In this document: positions 48,672 through 61,017 of the stretch, piece by piece
How the letters are laid out: each line of letters begins with the position of its first letter
Position numbering within the stretch: position 1 is the first letter of the stretch
Origin: Oxyura jamaicensis
Lineage: Eukaryota > Chordata > Aves > Anseriformes > Anatidae
Reading direction: 5' to 3'
Length of the DNA: 64,000 nucleotides
Assembly: GCF_011077185.1 (NCBI RefSeq)
Contig: NC_048897.1
Location: forward strand, 14,433,232-14,497,231
Notes under the pieces: model-generated
What the model saw: only the letters and a program-made list of their open reading frames with translations
The model's database searches: none
What the model was told of the DNA's origin: nothing
Program-made: the position numbers and the translations under genes

Positions 48672-51099
48672 GCATGGGTGGCACACAGAACGCATGTGGT
48701 TGCACACTGTACCTTAAATTAGTAGAGCAGATTGCAACTAAACAGATTGTGTGTGAGATGCATGTAAGACACTGTCATCTTGTTTAATTCTTCTATGAAG
48801 TTTTGCATAGATAGTTCATAAACCGCCACATCAATTGCAAGCTAGATAACAACGATAACAACTCATTGAGAATTTTGTAAAAAAGTTCCAGGTTAAAAAT
48901 ATTTATTCTGTATACTTTTACTCTTTCTACAAGCTGGCTTTTCTTCTGGCTTAGCTTTTTAACAACTCCTTGTAAAAACAGCAATGTAATGCTCAGTAGT
49001 CATTCAAAAAGCCCATTGGCAAGAAGTGTCTCTTTCTAACATCAGATTTACATTAGACTTGAAAATTGGTTTGAGGGTGTCTTTATTTGTTTTGGGCTTT
49101 GTATGCTTTGTTTTATGGAGAGGCAATATTACCAGTTTGTATTATAAATTAATAGAGAAGACTTTCAGAATCCAGACAGCATTGTCTTTCTTGACAAAAG
49201 AGAAAAATGCCACTGAGCAGAGAGAATGAATACCAACCTTTTCCAAGTACCTAGCTCTAGGTCCCAAAACATAAAAATTCTGTTCTCTTTGTACCTTTTG
49301 TTAGTTCAGAAATATGTATATAAAAAAGTTTGGTTTTGGATCTTATTGTAATTCTACCCACTAACTCAGACACGATGAAAATTTATTGTTGAGCCACACA
49401 CCTACCTACAGTGCATTGTATCACACCAAATATATAAACATAAACAAGGCTGCAAGATCCTTATGCATGTTATCTACTTAGTGTTTTCTGAAAATGATGC
49501 AGTTTAATATGAGCAAAACACTCTTGGGCAATAATGCATAATGGAGGCTATATCTGACATCACCAATTGTATCTGACACATACACCCAAGAGCAAACAAG
49601 CCAAATAACGTAGCTCATTTGCAAAACCCTCAGAAGGAGATGATTGTCTTCTCTGATGTCTTCCTTTATGTTTTCAGGGAAATTAATCGGATGTTCCCAT
49701 ATTCTGAGCAAGCAACAGAGAAATAAATTCACTAAGAAGAAAAATATTGCTGAACAGATATGCAAAATAAGGTACATGATGGTTATATCCATGTGCACCA
49801 GTAAGAACAAAAATACTTTTAAAATCTTTCAGTAAAATTTTGACTTTTTGTTCACTACTTACTGTTGATTTCCTTTAACCCAGGCATTATTTGTATAGTT
49901 TGTTGTATAAAATAAGTTATTTTTGTTATGTACTTGGCTATCACTTTCAATACCAACTTCACTAAACAGTTGTTTTGCAGGATAATCCATTTTATAAGCA
50001 GGCTCTTTGACAAAGCTGAATTTTACAATTTTAAGAAAAGGAAAAGGATGAAGTTTAAACTTCAGACTTTTCTTCTGCCTTCAATGATCAAACTTTAGGC
50101 ATTTATGGACTGAAATGGGGTATATGAGTAGAAGGTAATACATCTCAAAACTTAGGCTCTGGAAACTCTTGAGTACAATATAGTCACATCAAAAAAAAAG
50201 TCCTAAACATCAGAAACTTGATTCTTCCAGGACATGACATTTTTTTCACTTTCTAACGATGACTTTTTGAAAACCCAAGTCAGTGCAGAGAAAAAATTAA
50301 TACTAACTAATAACTGTCTAGGTCAAAAGTAATTTAAAGGCCATAGTATAGCCTCTAAATATATGTGTTCTTGAGGCCTGATAACCCTAATGATAACCCT
50401 AAGACTTGTGTTTAGGACTAATGCATTTGCTTAGTTATAGATTCTCCAAAAATCAAAGTTGAAAACACTAAGTTGGAAACATCAGGTGAGTAAGTGAATG
50501 TTAGTAATATCCAGTGCATCTGCTTCATCTCTATCTAAACAACCTTTATGTTTGGCACTACCACTGTCACAAAAATGTAATCCTTAACAACACTGGAAAT
50601 ATATTATCAAATATAATTTGCATTATTCTGAGAGTTAAGAAAAAAAAAAAAAACACACACACACAATGCAGAATGGAGAAGTTGATCTATGAGCATGCTT
50701 TCAGAAGATTTTTATATACTCAATAAGGTAGGTGTAAATTTTCTGTAGGAAATGATTTGGATCTTCAGTTTTTTTAGTTGTGTATGAAATCTTTAGACTC
50801 TGAGTTTTCAATTTTTTGTTGTTTTTATTCTTCACTGCCTCTCTTTTTGGAAAATTTATTATTAATAAAGCTGAACCGAATATTTAAAAACATGTCTTGA
50901 TAAAACAAATATTTTGTTGAAATTGGAAGAGGATCAGTATCAATGAATTCAAAAATTCCTGAAATAATGGAAAAGTTTTGAAATGATCTACTTCAAGACT
51001 TTCATATGCTTAATTTTCCAGTTCAAAACAAATTTTAACTTTGAAATTTAAAACAGGCTAAAAGATTATTACAATAAATATTTTGTAGCACTTTCTGGA

Positions 51100-51197
51100 G
51101 TTTCTCTCTTTCTCTCCCTTTCTTCTTCCCCATCTTTCTCTTTCTCTTTTGCTTTCTTTTTTACTTTCTTTTCTTACTTTTTTTTTTTTTTTTTCCT
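51100..51197. repeat. Long pyrimidine-rich tract
   Basis: About 98 bases that are almost entirely C and T (CTTTCT, CTCTCT and TTTCTT words), ending in a T-run. It is old and degenerate compared with the tetranucleotide arrays. Confidence 0.8.
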
Positions 51198-53740
51198 ACT
51201 CAGAGTATTTCATGACTATTCCTGAGTTCCATTCAGGGCTGTAAATGACCACAAAAGACACAAAGACCTGGGGAATCTGCTTCCAGCTCTCCAAATAGTA
51301 TCTCAAACAAAGCTCTGTTGGTAGTCAAGCATGGCTTGGTAATGTTCTAATAATCACATTAAAAATGATTTTCCCTATCCAGTAAAATTAATAAGCATTT
51401 TGAACATATATATGTGGGGAACAAAAAATCCAGAACAAAACCTTCTTATTTGTATATGTTTGTAAAATGTATATGATACATTTAAAGTTTCTGTTTATTT
51501 GGATGAAAAATGACTATTCACCATACTTGTTCTTTAGTCTTGTAGGCTGTGCATGAGAAAAGATGTGTGATTAAGGTGCATTAAGTCCTCTTCTCCCTTC
51601 CCCAATGTTATTAATTCAAATTAGTCAAGAAGCACATAGTGGATCTCTTATTTTTCTGTCCACGGTACAGATTATCTGTATAGCACCTGTGTGCAAGTTT
51701 CTGCGTACGTATATATCTGCTGATATACATCCACATAACATGTGCCTTGCACTACATAAATTATTAATAAATAGCAGGTCAGATTTACCAATACATTCCA
51801 GCTGCTTTGTATTGCTCTACCCAATGTAAACCAGGTGTATGTAGGTCTCATATGGGTGATTCAGATGGATTTACAGTTATTTTGACTTGGTGATACCACA
51901 CAAATCAGTTCACATGTATTAATGAGACTTGGCCAATGCCTTCTCTGAAATTGCCCCAAATCTATTAGAAAATACAACCTTTCAACATTTTTTTTTTAAA
52001 GATCCACCTTAAAAATCAGAATCTGAAGTGATAAGGTCATATTAGTGAAGATAGCCAGTAAAGGTTAACCATTTCAATAGTACATCTGTAAGAAGTTAAA
52101 GTACACTGCAGCAATTAAACTCATGAATATAGGTCAGCACTCTATGTCTCCATGTCTAGTTTAATCTAGTCTACAAAGATATGTCCATCTTTTAAACATT
52201 ACATTTTTCCCAACACAAATTCACTGCAAATCTAAAAATCAACATATCTGAAAAAGGGTCTAAATGCATTTTCTTAGTAAAACAAACTTCATCAGAGACA
52301 ACTTTGTAAATGAGCTGTAGCTTATAAACATATTTCTGCTTGTTCCTGAAAGGGATCTTCATAAGATCAGAGGCCTATTAAAAAGCAAAAATGTTCAACA
52401 TCTGTTGCAGTGTTGCATGAAGGCAAGACAAAGATAAATTAATACCATATGTGGATGAATATGATTCAAAAATCCAGATTTGTTGGAATTTCCCAAAATA
52501 GATTTCCATGTTTGTAAAATAAATAAAATTAAAAATAATGGATTTTTAAAATTCTTATATTAAAAAAATATGAAACTCTTCAATCAAAAATTAAAAAGTA
52601 TGGTATATATATAATATAAAATACCTATTACATTCAAGGAAACGAACTAGTGTGTAAAATAAAAGACATCATGTAAAAATGAATCTAGGTTGAATGATGT
52701 CTTAGAGGAATAAAGACAAAGTAACATAAGAATATTGCTATTTGCCTTTGGCATTTGTATTGTTGTCTAGTTGTGAGAGGCCATAACATTTCAAAAAACT
52801 CTTCTGTCAGTAAAGGTTATGCCCTAGGCTATGGCCTGCAAATTTTTCTTTTCATTTGCAGTGTGATCTGTATTTGAGTACTCCCATAAAGAAACAGACA
52901 AATCACATATCATGGGCCTATGCTTTTGTTATATTTCATGAGCAGTCAGTTTACAGGATATTAACGAAGCAAGATGATGGCGTACAAATTTGTTCTAGCT
53001 TCATACTTCATACTGTCCCGTTTTTAACTGGATGTGATGTTTTGTAGATCACTATCTTTGTAGCTTCACATTATGTTCTGTTGTTGTTCTTCCCTCCAGA
53101 TACTTCAAGGATACATCAGCAATATATTCTTTCCTAGCTATGAGCTTTTCCCTCAAATTATGTAGCTATTTATTGCCCCTATATTCTGACAGAGGTCAGA
53201 ATTTGCTCCAAGATATTTGTGGTGCATATTCTACAGTTAATACAGGAGTGGCATTCTCTTTCACTGACAAAGGAAGTTCAGACCTATTTTGTGGCTGATA
53301 GAGCAGCATGAATATATCGTTGATAATATTAGCATTGATCATAATTCTAAACATAATGCGTATTTGCTGTCTAGGGTTACTCTAAGACACAGGAAGAGAG
53401 TTTAACTCTGCCTTATCTGTGGCTTGAAAAATCACTACTGGAGAAAAACAAAAGATTATTTTTTTTTTCATATTTATTGTGAAAAAGATCATTCACTCCA
53501 ATTTCTTTCAGGGAATTTCTTTTAGGGAAACTAAACAATTCATCTGAAAATGTTTATAAAATAGAGCAGTAACTAAGCTATGACCAAATTAAGGACAAGC
53601 CTGAGATGTTCAGATAAATTTAATTGATTTTGAAATTTGATGAGGTTCTAGCCAAGGAGAAGCATTTGGCTCTTAAACAGGCACAGTTAATGAATAAGTA
53701 TCCTCTTGTACAGCTGCCCATATTTCTTTTATTTTTGTCT

Positions 53741-53859
53741 ACCTGTAAAGTATTTTAAAAGACTCCCTACATAAATCAGGAAGAATGAGAAAAGTGGACA
53801 AAGTTGGACTTTACATGCAAAGCACAACATCAAGATATATATAACATCTATTGATAGAT
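53741..53859. repeat. Direct duplication, copy A (119 bp)
   Basis: This segment starts ACCTGTAAAGTATTTT and ends ATCTATTGATAG. It aligns without gaps to 55091-55209, with 19 mismatches in the first 117 bases by hand count (about 84% identity). The copies are 1350 bases apart in the same orientation. I do not recognise the sequence as CR1, LTR or a simple repeat. Confidence 0.88.
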
Positions 53860-53910
53860 CATACCAAGGATTTTTGAAATATTCCAAGAATTGTAAATAT
53901 GTCTTCCAAG

Positions 53911-53929
53911 TTTATTTATTTATTTATTC
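53911..53929. repeat. (TTTA)n microsatellite
   Basis: Nearly five TTTA units, located about 50 bases after duplication copy A. Confidence 0.85.
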
Positions 53930-54113
53930 AGCAGTGTTACTTGTGGACCAGGGAAGAATGAAGATCATTGCTCTAGACAGTACAATAAGACTTCTGTAGG
54001 GCTAGTCCAAGCTTCTTCATCAGGTATATGGCTAATACAAATTACTCAAAATGCTAGTACATTTATACCATTTATCTACCATCTATTATCTTTAAAAAAA
54101 AGGCCATGGGGGA

Positions 54114-54145
54114 AAAATAAAAAAATAAAATAAAAAAATAAAAAT
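54114..54145. repeat. A-rich (AAAAT)-type tract
   Basis: An A-rich low-complexity tract of AAAAAT, AAAAAAAT and AAAAT units, about 32 bases long. Confidence 0.8.
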
Positions 54146-55039
54146 TAGTAGAGTCAACTAGATTTCAGTTATTTTTGCAGTATAGGATTTGGGGGAGGGA
54201 TGAGTTATAACATTTAAATATGTTTCCTTCCTGCCACTATAAATGTGTTTGATCCATATAGGTATTTGTCCTGAAGATTCAGCATATTAATTATTAAGTG
54301 AACCTAGAGACTTGTATAATAATTGTGGAGAAAAAGAGGTTAGGACTGGGTGAGTAATTAGTGGAAGAGAAGCCCCCAGTGTCTACTTTATAACAATGTG
54401 CATCTACAGCAATAGGTGTGAATCTGGAATTACTTACCTGAATGTAACTGAGACTGTTATATGATCCTCTTTCTTGAGCCTTTGATTAAATGAACTATTC
54501 TCCAAGGTTTGAAGAAACTCTGGGGGAGAAAAAGGTTGCCTTTCTTCTAACTACATTGGAAAAAAAAAAAAAAAAATCAGCTACTGAGAGAAATAATACA
54601 CAATTTTATATTAAACATTTTTTTCTGAAATTATGTTTAAAATCATCAAAACAGCACACTGAGCTTTTATCTATAGGTGTTAGGTGACTTGAATTTCTAG
54701 TAGTGTAGACTGTAATTGCAAACAACCTCTAGAGTCGGAGCCTAACGTCAGACTGGACCGTCAAAGACAATTCATATTTACTTTACTAAAAATATACAGA
54801 CTTTCAATGAATTCTTAAACTCTCATTTCAAGGTGCAAGTATTCCTTATACGATCCTCTTCATCAGAAAAATGTTCATTTGCAGAGTGGCCAAACATATG
54901 GTTTTCTGACTTTTGGAAACAATATGGAAAACCCAACTTCTTTCTCCAGTCACATCAATCATATTTTATTTTTATTTTTCAACTTTGGGGATGTGGAAAT
55001 CTCACAGGTGGTCTCCTTCTGAATTTATGAGGCTGCCTG

Positions 55040-55090
55040 TTTTTTTTTTGTTTGTTTTGTTTTGTTTGTTTTTTGTGTATGTGTGTGTGT
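55040..55090. repeat. T-rich / (GTTTT) / (TG)n tract
   Basis: A T-run, GTTT and GTTTT units and a short (TG)n run directly abut duplication copy B at 55091. Confidence 0.85.
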
Positions 55091-55209
55091 ACCTGTAAAG
55101 TATTTTTAAAAACTCTCTGCATAAGTCATGAAGAATGAAAAAGGTGGACAAAATTTAACTTTACATGCAAAGTAAAACATTAGGACATGTACAATATCTA
55201 TTGATAGGA
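55091..55209. repeat. Direct duplication, copy B (119 bp)
   Basis: This is the same-strand partner of 53741-53859. The long conserved words ACTTTACATGCAAAG and ATCTATTGATAG make chance similarity implausible. The flanks do not match beyond the unit. Confidence 0.88.
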
Positions 55210-58037
55210 TTCTTATCAGCATGTGGTGGAATTCAGAATAGAAAATCTTGAGAAACAACAACAGAAGTTCACATTATCCACTGTCAATACTCTGGAAGGC
55301 AGTATGGGTTTTGTTTAATATTTTTTTGTAGAATTTATTTTTTTTTCTCCCTGAGATACTTTTCCAAAAAAAAAAAAAATCTGATTTTAAAATATTAAAT
55401 TTTCATCATCAATTTGAAGAAGTAAAATTTAAAAGCCAATAGCAAAGGACTAAAATCATGATGATTGTTTAAATGTGTACTTTAAGTGTACGGTTGATAA
55501 ATTCCCAAGGTCACAACTGACATCAGCATGAAAAATTTGCCCCTCTACCATGCACACACAAAAGCAGGACATATGGCAGTGTAATTTGTGTGAGAAGCTG
55601 GATGCCACTGTGAATGCTTAAATCTAGCTTTACCACATCTGCAGGCTTCAAACTTTATCTGTTGGCATGATCTCTGAGAGCAAAAGAGTTGCTTTTCCAT
55701 TTTAGAACAGGCTATGACTGGTAGAGTTTGCATCATTACAACAGTGCTTTGAAAGTCCTTTTATATAAGGACTTAGTCCTTACTTATGGATAACCCCACA
55801 TTCTTAGTTTTTGCTCCAGTTTCTCCTTGGTTTGTGTTTCATTATACTCTTGCAACTTTGATTTAGGTAATAAGTTCTGGAAAGACTGAAGATGGAAAAA
55901 GAAAACCCAAATCTCTTCTATTCCTTAGTGTTACATTAACAGCAGAAAAAAATAGCAGGAAAACTATCACTTTTACAACAACCATAAAATATTGTGAGAA
56001 AAAAATGAGACCAAGTGCTCACTAACAAGTGATTCTCTTAGTATATAATCAAGTACTCAGTGTATAAACACTGACCACTCTCTAGTAATAAAAACACTGA
56101 AGCAATCAAGAAATTAATTTAAATGACTTCTTATTTCAGTGAGGACATAAGCCTTGGCCTTCTGTTGGGCAAAACAGAAGCACTGGATACCATGATGCTT
56201 TTATATACCTGAGTGTTGCAACATATGATGGTAGATCACCTTTACCCATAATTAAATAGCTGCAATAGCACCTAATCTCACTGTACAGAGGGCAGCCATT
56301 AATGCCTAACCTTCATAATCCAGGATAACTCTCTTCTTTTGTGACAGAGTTTATATGTGACAACCCATTTGCCTGAGTTCCATTCATTCTTTCACAGCTA
56401 GCATTCAAGTCACAGTACTTGAAGCTGAGTTGACTTTCATGAATGATCTATACATGGTTTGAATTCCTGCCAAAGATAATACATCTACTGAAAGGAGGAA
56501 AAAAATAAATAAATAAATAAATAAATAAAGCTTTATGGGAAGAGCAGACTCTTTTCCCATAAATGATGAATCAATCCATTATATTTGTGATAATCAATGT
56601 CATGGATCCTCTTCATGTCAGGGTAAAAAAAAAAAAAAAACAAAAAAAACACTTGGTAAAGAGGCAAATCATTATTAATTCATTCATTGCAATAACATTA
56701 ATCATGATGAGCTAATGTGATATTAATGTGGCTATAAGATGTACTTCCATAGGAATTTCACTGTAATATAGGAATTAACTAATGTACCATGGTTTGAAAG
56801 AGTGACGTAAATTGATAAATAACACTGAAAAGCTTTTTACATAGGGGTAGGCATGAATCTACTGACATGCTACCTTCTGGTGGAGACAAGAGGGTGCCCA
56901 CATCCTAATCCCATGCCCACACTTGCAGGTATGCTTACACTCTGCTTTGCATTTTCCATGACTTATTGCCTACAGCAACAGCCATACAGCTTTTCAACAT
57001 TGTGATCCTGTTCCAGGAAATATTGATGTGGGAGATTAGTAGTTCTGGGAATGAAATCAAAGCTCTGATGATGCTGGGTCTAGGAGGATCTGGGAGTCAT
57101 ATGAACACTCATTCTTGCACACAGAGGGACAGGACTTCTTCAGAGATATGTTTCCAATGGGAATCTTCAAAATCGTCTTCTGCCACATTCTTGTCTTTCC
57201 TCATGTAACACGCTTTCCTTGTGTCTCTTCTGCTTTGTATCCACCTGGTTTAGAATAATGAGTCTTGGATGCAGACAGTTGTCTTAATTTTGTATATTGA
57301 AGCAAGCCAAGGCACTTTTCCTGGACAATAAAGCTAAAAAAATAATAATTAATTACTACCTATATAACTTCAGTTTTTGCATTTATTTTACAGTAGAGAA
57401 AACAAAGTATTCACTCAGTGGATTGCACCCCTAATCTCACCTAAAACTTATATTTCACAGAAAGATGTAAAATTTACAAAATGAGGGTGATAATCCCGTG
57501 TTGAACAGCAAATTGGAATAAGCAATTTCCAGTAATTTATTTCAATCAACATTTTCATTCAAGCTACCAATAGAAAAAAATAAACCAGATCCTGGATTAA
57601 TCTACTTTATTTTTTTCCTGGAAATATTACCTGCATATTACCAGACACACTAAATGTATTTAGGGTGTAATTAGCATTTTTCCAAGCAAGAAATACTGCT
57701 GTTATACTGAAAATGCTCTATAGTTCATTAAAACAAACAAAACTTTTTTTTTCATTTTGTGTCTTTAATATACATTTAATTTTCCAGAGATATCCAATAT
57801 TGAAATATTTCAGTGTTAGAAATTAATTTATTTCTGTAACAGCATTTGGAAGCTCAAAATGGATAAGCTATTTGTCTTTCTAAGTATACCTTATTTATGC
57901 CTCATTGGATAAACAATTTTCAGTGCAGAACTTGCTTTTAGTAGGATATGCTGCATGTTTGGTTTCTAACAAATTGTTGCTCCCTTCAAAGCATCAGAAA
58001 GGCACTTTGGTCCTCTTAGGTAATGAAATGAAAATTA
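55210..58037. other. Anonymous AT-rich DNA, no gene seen
   Basis: No supportable gene. It includes (AAAT)n at 56500-56529 and an A-run at about 56626-56649. Open frames are short and have no recognisable domain. Confidence 0.55.
56500..56529. repeat. (AAAT)n microsatellite
   Basis: About seven AAAT units after a short A-run, nearly perfect. Confidence 0.9.
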
Positions 58038-58366
58038 TTCACAGAACGGGCAGGGTTGGAAGGGACCTCTGAAGATCATCTAGTCCAACCCGCCTGCCAA
58101 GCACGATCACTTAGAGCACGTTGTGCAGGATGGCATCCAGGTGGGTTTTGAATATCTCCAGAGAAGGAGACTCCACAACCCCTCTGGGCAATGTGTCCCA
58201 GTGCTCTGTCACCCTCACAGCAAAGAAGTGCCCCCTCTTATTGAGACAGAACCTTGTGTGCTTCAGTTTTTCCCCTTTGCCACTCATCCTGTCGCTGCGC
58301 ACAACTGAAAAGAGATTGGCTCCATCCCCTCAGATATTTATATACATTAATATACATTAATGAGGT
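58038..58366 (-). mobile_element. CR1 LINE, 3'-end fragment with ORF2 C-terminus
   Basis: The minus strand reads from the ORF2 C-terminus to the CR1 3' end. The frame at 58111-58302 gives FFAVRVTEHWDTLPRGVVES and SLEIFKTHLD, followed by a stop, matching the CR1 C-terminal pattern FF.VRVTEHW..LPR.VVESPSLEIFK..LD. The 3' part (complement of AGGGTTGGAAGGGACCTCTG and ATCATCTAGTCCAACCC) is well kept, but only one octamer remains. The 5' side is truncated at about 58366 and carries a local 10-base duplication (58341-58360). Confidence 0.96.
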
Positions 58367-58396
58367 ATTTATTATTAATGATTAATTAATAATAAA
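58341..58396. repeat. 10-bp tandem duplication and 12-bp hairpin at CR1 edge
   Basis: TATACATTAA occurs twice in tandem (58341-58350, 58351-58360) inside the CR1 edge. Just beyond, TTTATTATTAAT (58368-58379) and ATTAATAATAAA (58385-58396) form a perfect 12-bp stem around GATTA. Confidence 0.75.
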
Positions 58397-60974
58397 CCAA
58401 AATATGAATAATTCAAAATGTATTGCATTTTTGAAAAAAATTAGAAAACTTTTAGAAATTCTTTCTGTCCTGTACTTCAGGAGCATTTTTCAAGCCTTCA
58501 GATGTTTTTCTACTCCTTAAATACCAATTATATACACAAAAATTCAACAGGTTTTGGTTAAGGTGGGAGGGCACTGGAGAAACAATAGTTCCACAGACTC
58601 CCAAGGCTGAAAATTATTAATACAGTTTGGAGCCACTGATATTATTTGTATCCACCCATGTAGACTATCATCATGAGAAATTCTTCCTATTACATAATTA
58701 ATCAGCAGAGCTATTCAGCACGTACAACACTTCTGTACCCTCGCTGCCTATCCTAAAATTGGGTGACCAACACTTCCTGACTTTCAGCTTCTGTCTATCT
58801 TGCTAGGTGACTGGTAACTTTCAGAGAAAGCTCGTATTTGTATAGTGCTTTATACAATAGAACCTAGGTCATCATTGAAGCCATTACTGAGATTGTAAAA
58901 AATGGTCATAAGAAATTGTTTCAGAGAGTTGTTTTTCAATGGACAGACTAGAAAGATAAATATTTGTGTTAAGACCATAGACACAATCATTGTATAATGT
59001 GGATCATCAAAGAAATACCACAATATTCCATATTATAGAAAAGAAAAAGTCTATTGAAAGTACTTTTATTTTTTTTAAAAAGGTATATGATCATGAGGGA
59101 TTTTGTCTGAAAATCATGATTTAACTGCAGTTTTCTCCAAGCATCTGCATGGCATTGTAGAAACAGAGAAAATTGTACACCTGAAGGTAAAGGCACAGTA
59201 GACATAGGGCAAAATTTGGCTGTAGTATTAACTATTTTTTCAGCTTCACATAATATCACTTTTATATGCCTGAGATATTAATTTAAGATTATTTTAATGT
59301 ATTCTACAACAAACTAGAAAAAAAAAAAAACAGTATTTTTTAAAATGTTACATATTAAGTAGGTGCTATTTAAATTTATAGAATTAGCTTGAATTAAATC
59401 ATCAATATTATAATATTGATTTTATTCCCCTTACTTTTTAAAACCATGACAGGCATTTCAAGATAATAAAAAGTATAGACCACTTATTTTCTTTTGCCTC
59501 AACTTCTGTAATTTCAAGTCTTTTAACAATAGCCTTGGTTTTCAATCAGGTTCTGATACAATGGCTGAAATAGAAAAGAAGAAATGGAGACCAGAGTGAA
59601 CATCAGTAACTGTTGTTCTAATAATAAATCACAGGCATTTTATATCTTAACCATGTCTTGAATTTTCTTAGCAAATGGATTGGGAATTTAATATATGTTG
59701 TATTATAAATTCTTTTTGAGAAAGCAAACCAAAATGTAACATTCCTGAAAGCACTCAGTAAGCCTCCAAATCCCTTGATGATACCCAGAAACATGGTGTT
59801 TCTTGTTTTGTTTTGTTTTTAGAAATGGAAAAATAATTATAAAACATATTGTGCTAATAAATCAAAAAAGGCGCTTGAAATAATCTCATAAAATGTTACG
59901 GTTTAAATAATGCCCTTCATCAGTATTCTTTGTTTAACATTTTATGTTTATTGATAAATGAAGATGCATTTAAATAATTCAAACAAAACATTAGCTGCAA
60001 GCAAGGAATTAATAATTTATAGGACTGGAAGGGCTTTTTTTCACTTGGGAAATAGATAATATTAGCTTAATGTGGGGTTGTAGGAACAGAGGAAATGTAA
60101 TGGATCTGCCTGCTTTAAACTGATGATGGTTATTGTGGTCTGGAAGTTGCTACAAAGGCAAAAGCAGGACAGCTTTGTAACTGCAATAGATTTCACTCAT
60201 AGGAGCTGACAATGCAAATTGTGGTTTGATATGTCAGATTTATACATGGGAGGCAATCTAATAAACTTAACATACACTAAAAGAATAAAACAAAAAAATG
60301 CTGTTAAACTTAAGTCTGAGAATTTTAAAAGGACAAAAAGAGAAGTAATATGGCATCTTAAAATATTTGGATTTTTTTCCAGTCTCTTCTTGTTTTGAAT
60401 ATTGTCAGCCTTAGCTTTCTTTAATATACCATTACTAAGAATACTGTAACACAGTAGCCAATGTATTCTTGAGGATCCTCAGAAGTAGACCATTTAGTAC
60501 AGAAACATTCATCATAAGTCTTTATTTTAATTTTACTATAAAGTAACCAAACTACTCTGGCTGCATATTTGAACTTGTCAGACTCTTCTGCAGGTATGTA
60601 AAGAAAGAGGTTTTTCAAATCTTCTGTAAGAAGGGAGGTTTCTGTTGGTGACCATATATGGCGACAGCAAAAAATATGGAACTACTCAGAAATCAGTTCT
60701 GCATTTCCCATATCCATTCATTTTTGGAGGTTCATAATGATCCGAAAGAAAGTCTACTAAATGACATTTTCATTTCTGTATGATATTGCTTATGAATCTA
60801 TAGTCCAGATGCTCTCTGGAGTCCTCTCTAGTAACAATAAATTTGCATTTGCACATATAACCAACATTTGGCTTTAGTAGCTTGGTAGGCAGGATAAAAT
60901 TTAGCTACTGTAGTATAAGTCTATTATAATTTCATAATTTCATATAATTACTTGATTATATATTTGATATAATT
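58397..60974. other. Anonymous AT-rich DNA, no gene seen
   Basis: No supportable gene. A perfect 20-base palindrome lies at 59401-59420. The 90-codon minus frame at 58987-59259 has no recognisable domain. Confidence 0.55.
59401..59420. repeat. Perfect 20-base palindrome
   Basis: The 20 bases, built on ATCAATATTA followed by TAATATTGAT, equal their own reverse complement with no spacer. The symmetry stops at both ends. Confidence 0.85.
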
Positions 60975-61017
60975 AGGAGGTCTCTTCCAACCTAGACTAT
61001 TCTGTGATTCTGTGATT
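60975..61017 (+). mobile_element. CR1 LINE, very short 3' tail
   Basis: Only about 43 bases remain. AGGAGGTCTCTTCCAACCTA is followed by ATTCTGTGATTCTGTGATT, the CR1 3' UTR end and octamers on the plus strand. It is the most severely 5'-truncated copy in the window. Confidence 0.85.

Larger units (their letters stand above)
47583..53740. other. Anonymous AT-rich DNA, no gene seen
   Basis: No supportable gene. Simple sequence includes (TTCC)n at 48625-48671, A-run plus (CA)n at 50640-50665, and a pyrimidine tract at 51100-51197. The 110-codon minus frame at 49478-49810 is rich in hydrophobic residues but shows no domain and overlaps a frame on the other strand. Confidence 0.5.

Noticed and set aside
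50379..50402. TGATAACCCTAA repeated twice, telomere-like wording
   Set aside because: Only two copies of a 12-mer, not a TAACCC hexamer array, so it is not an interstitial telomere.
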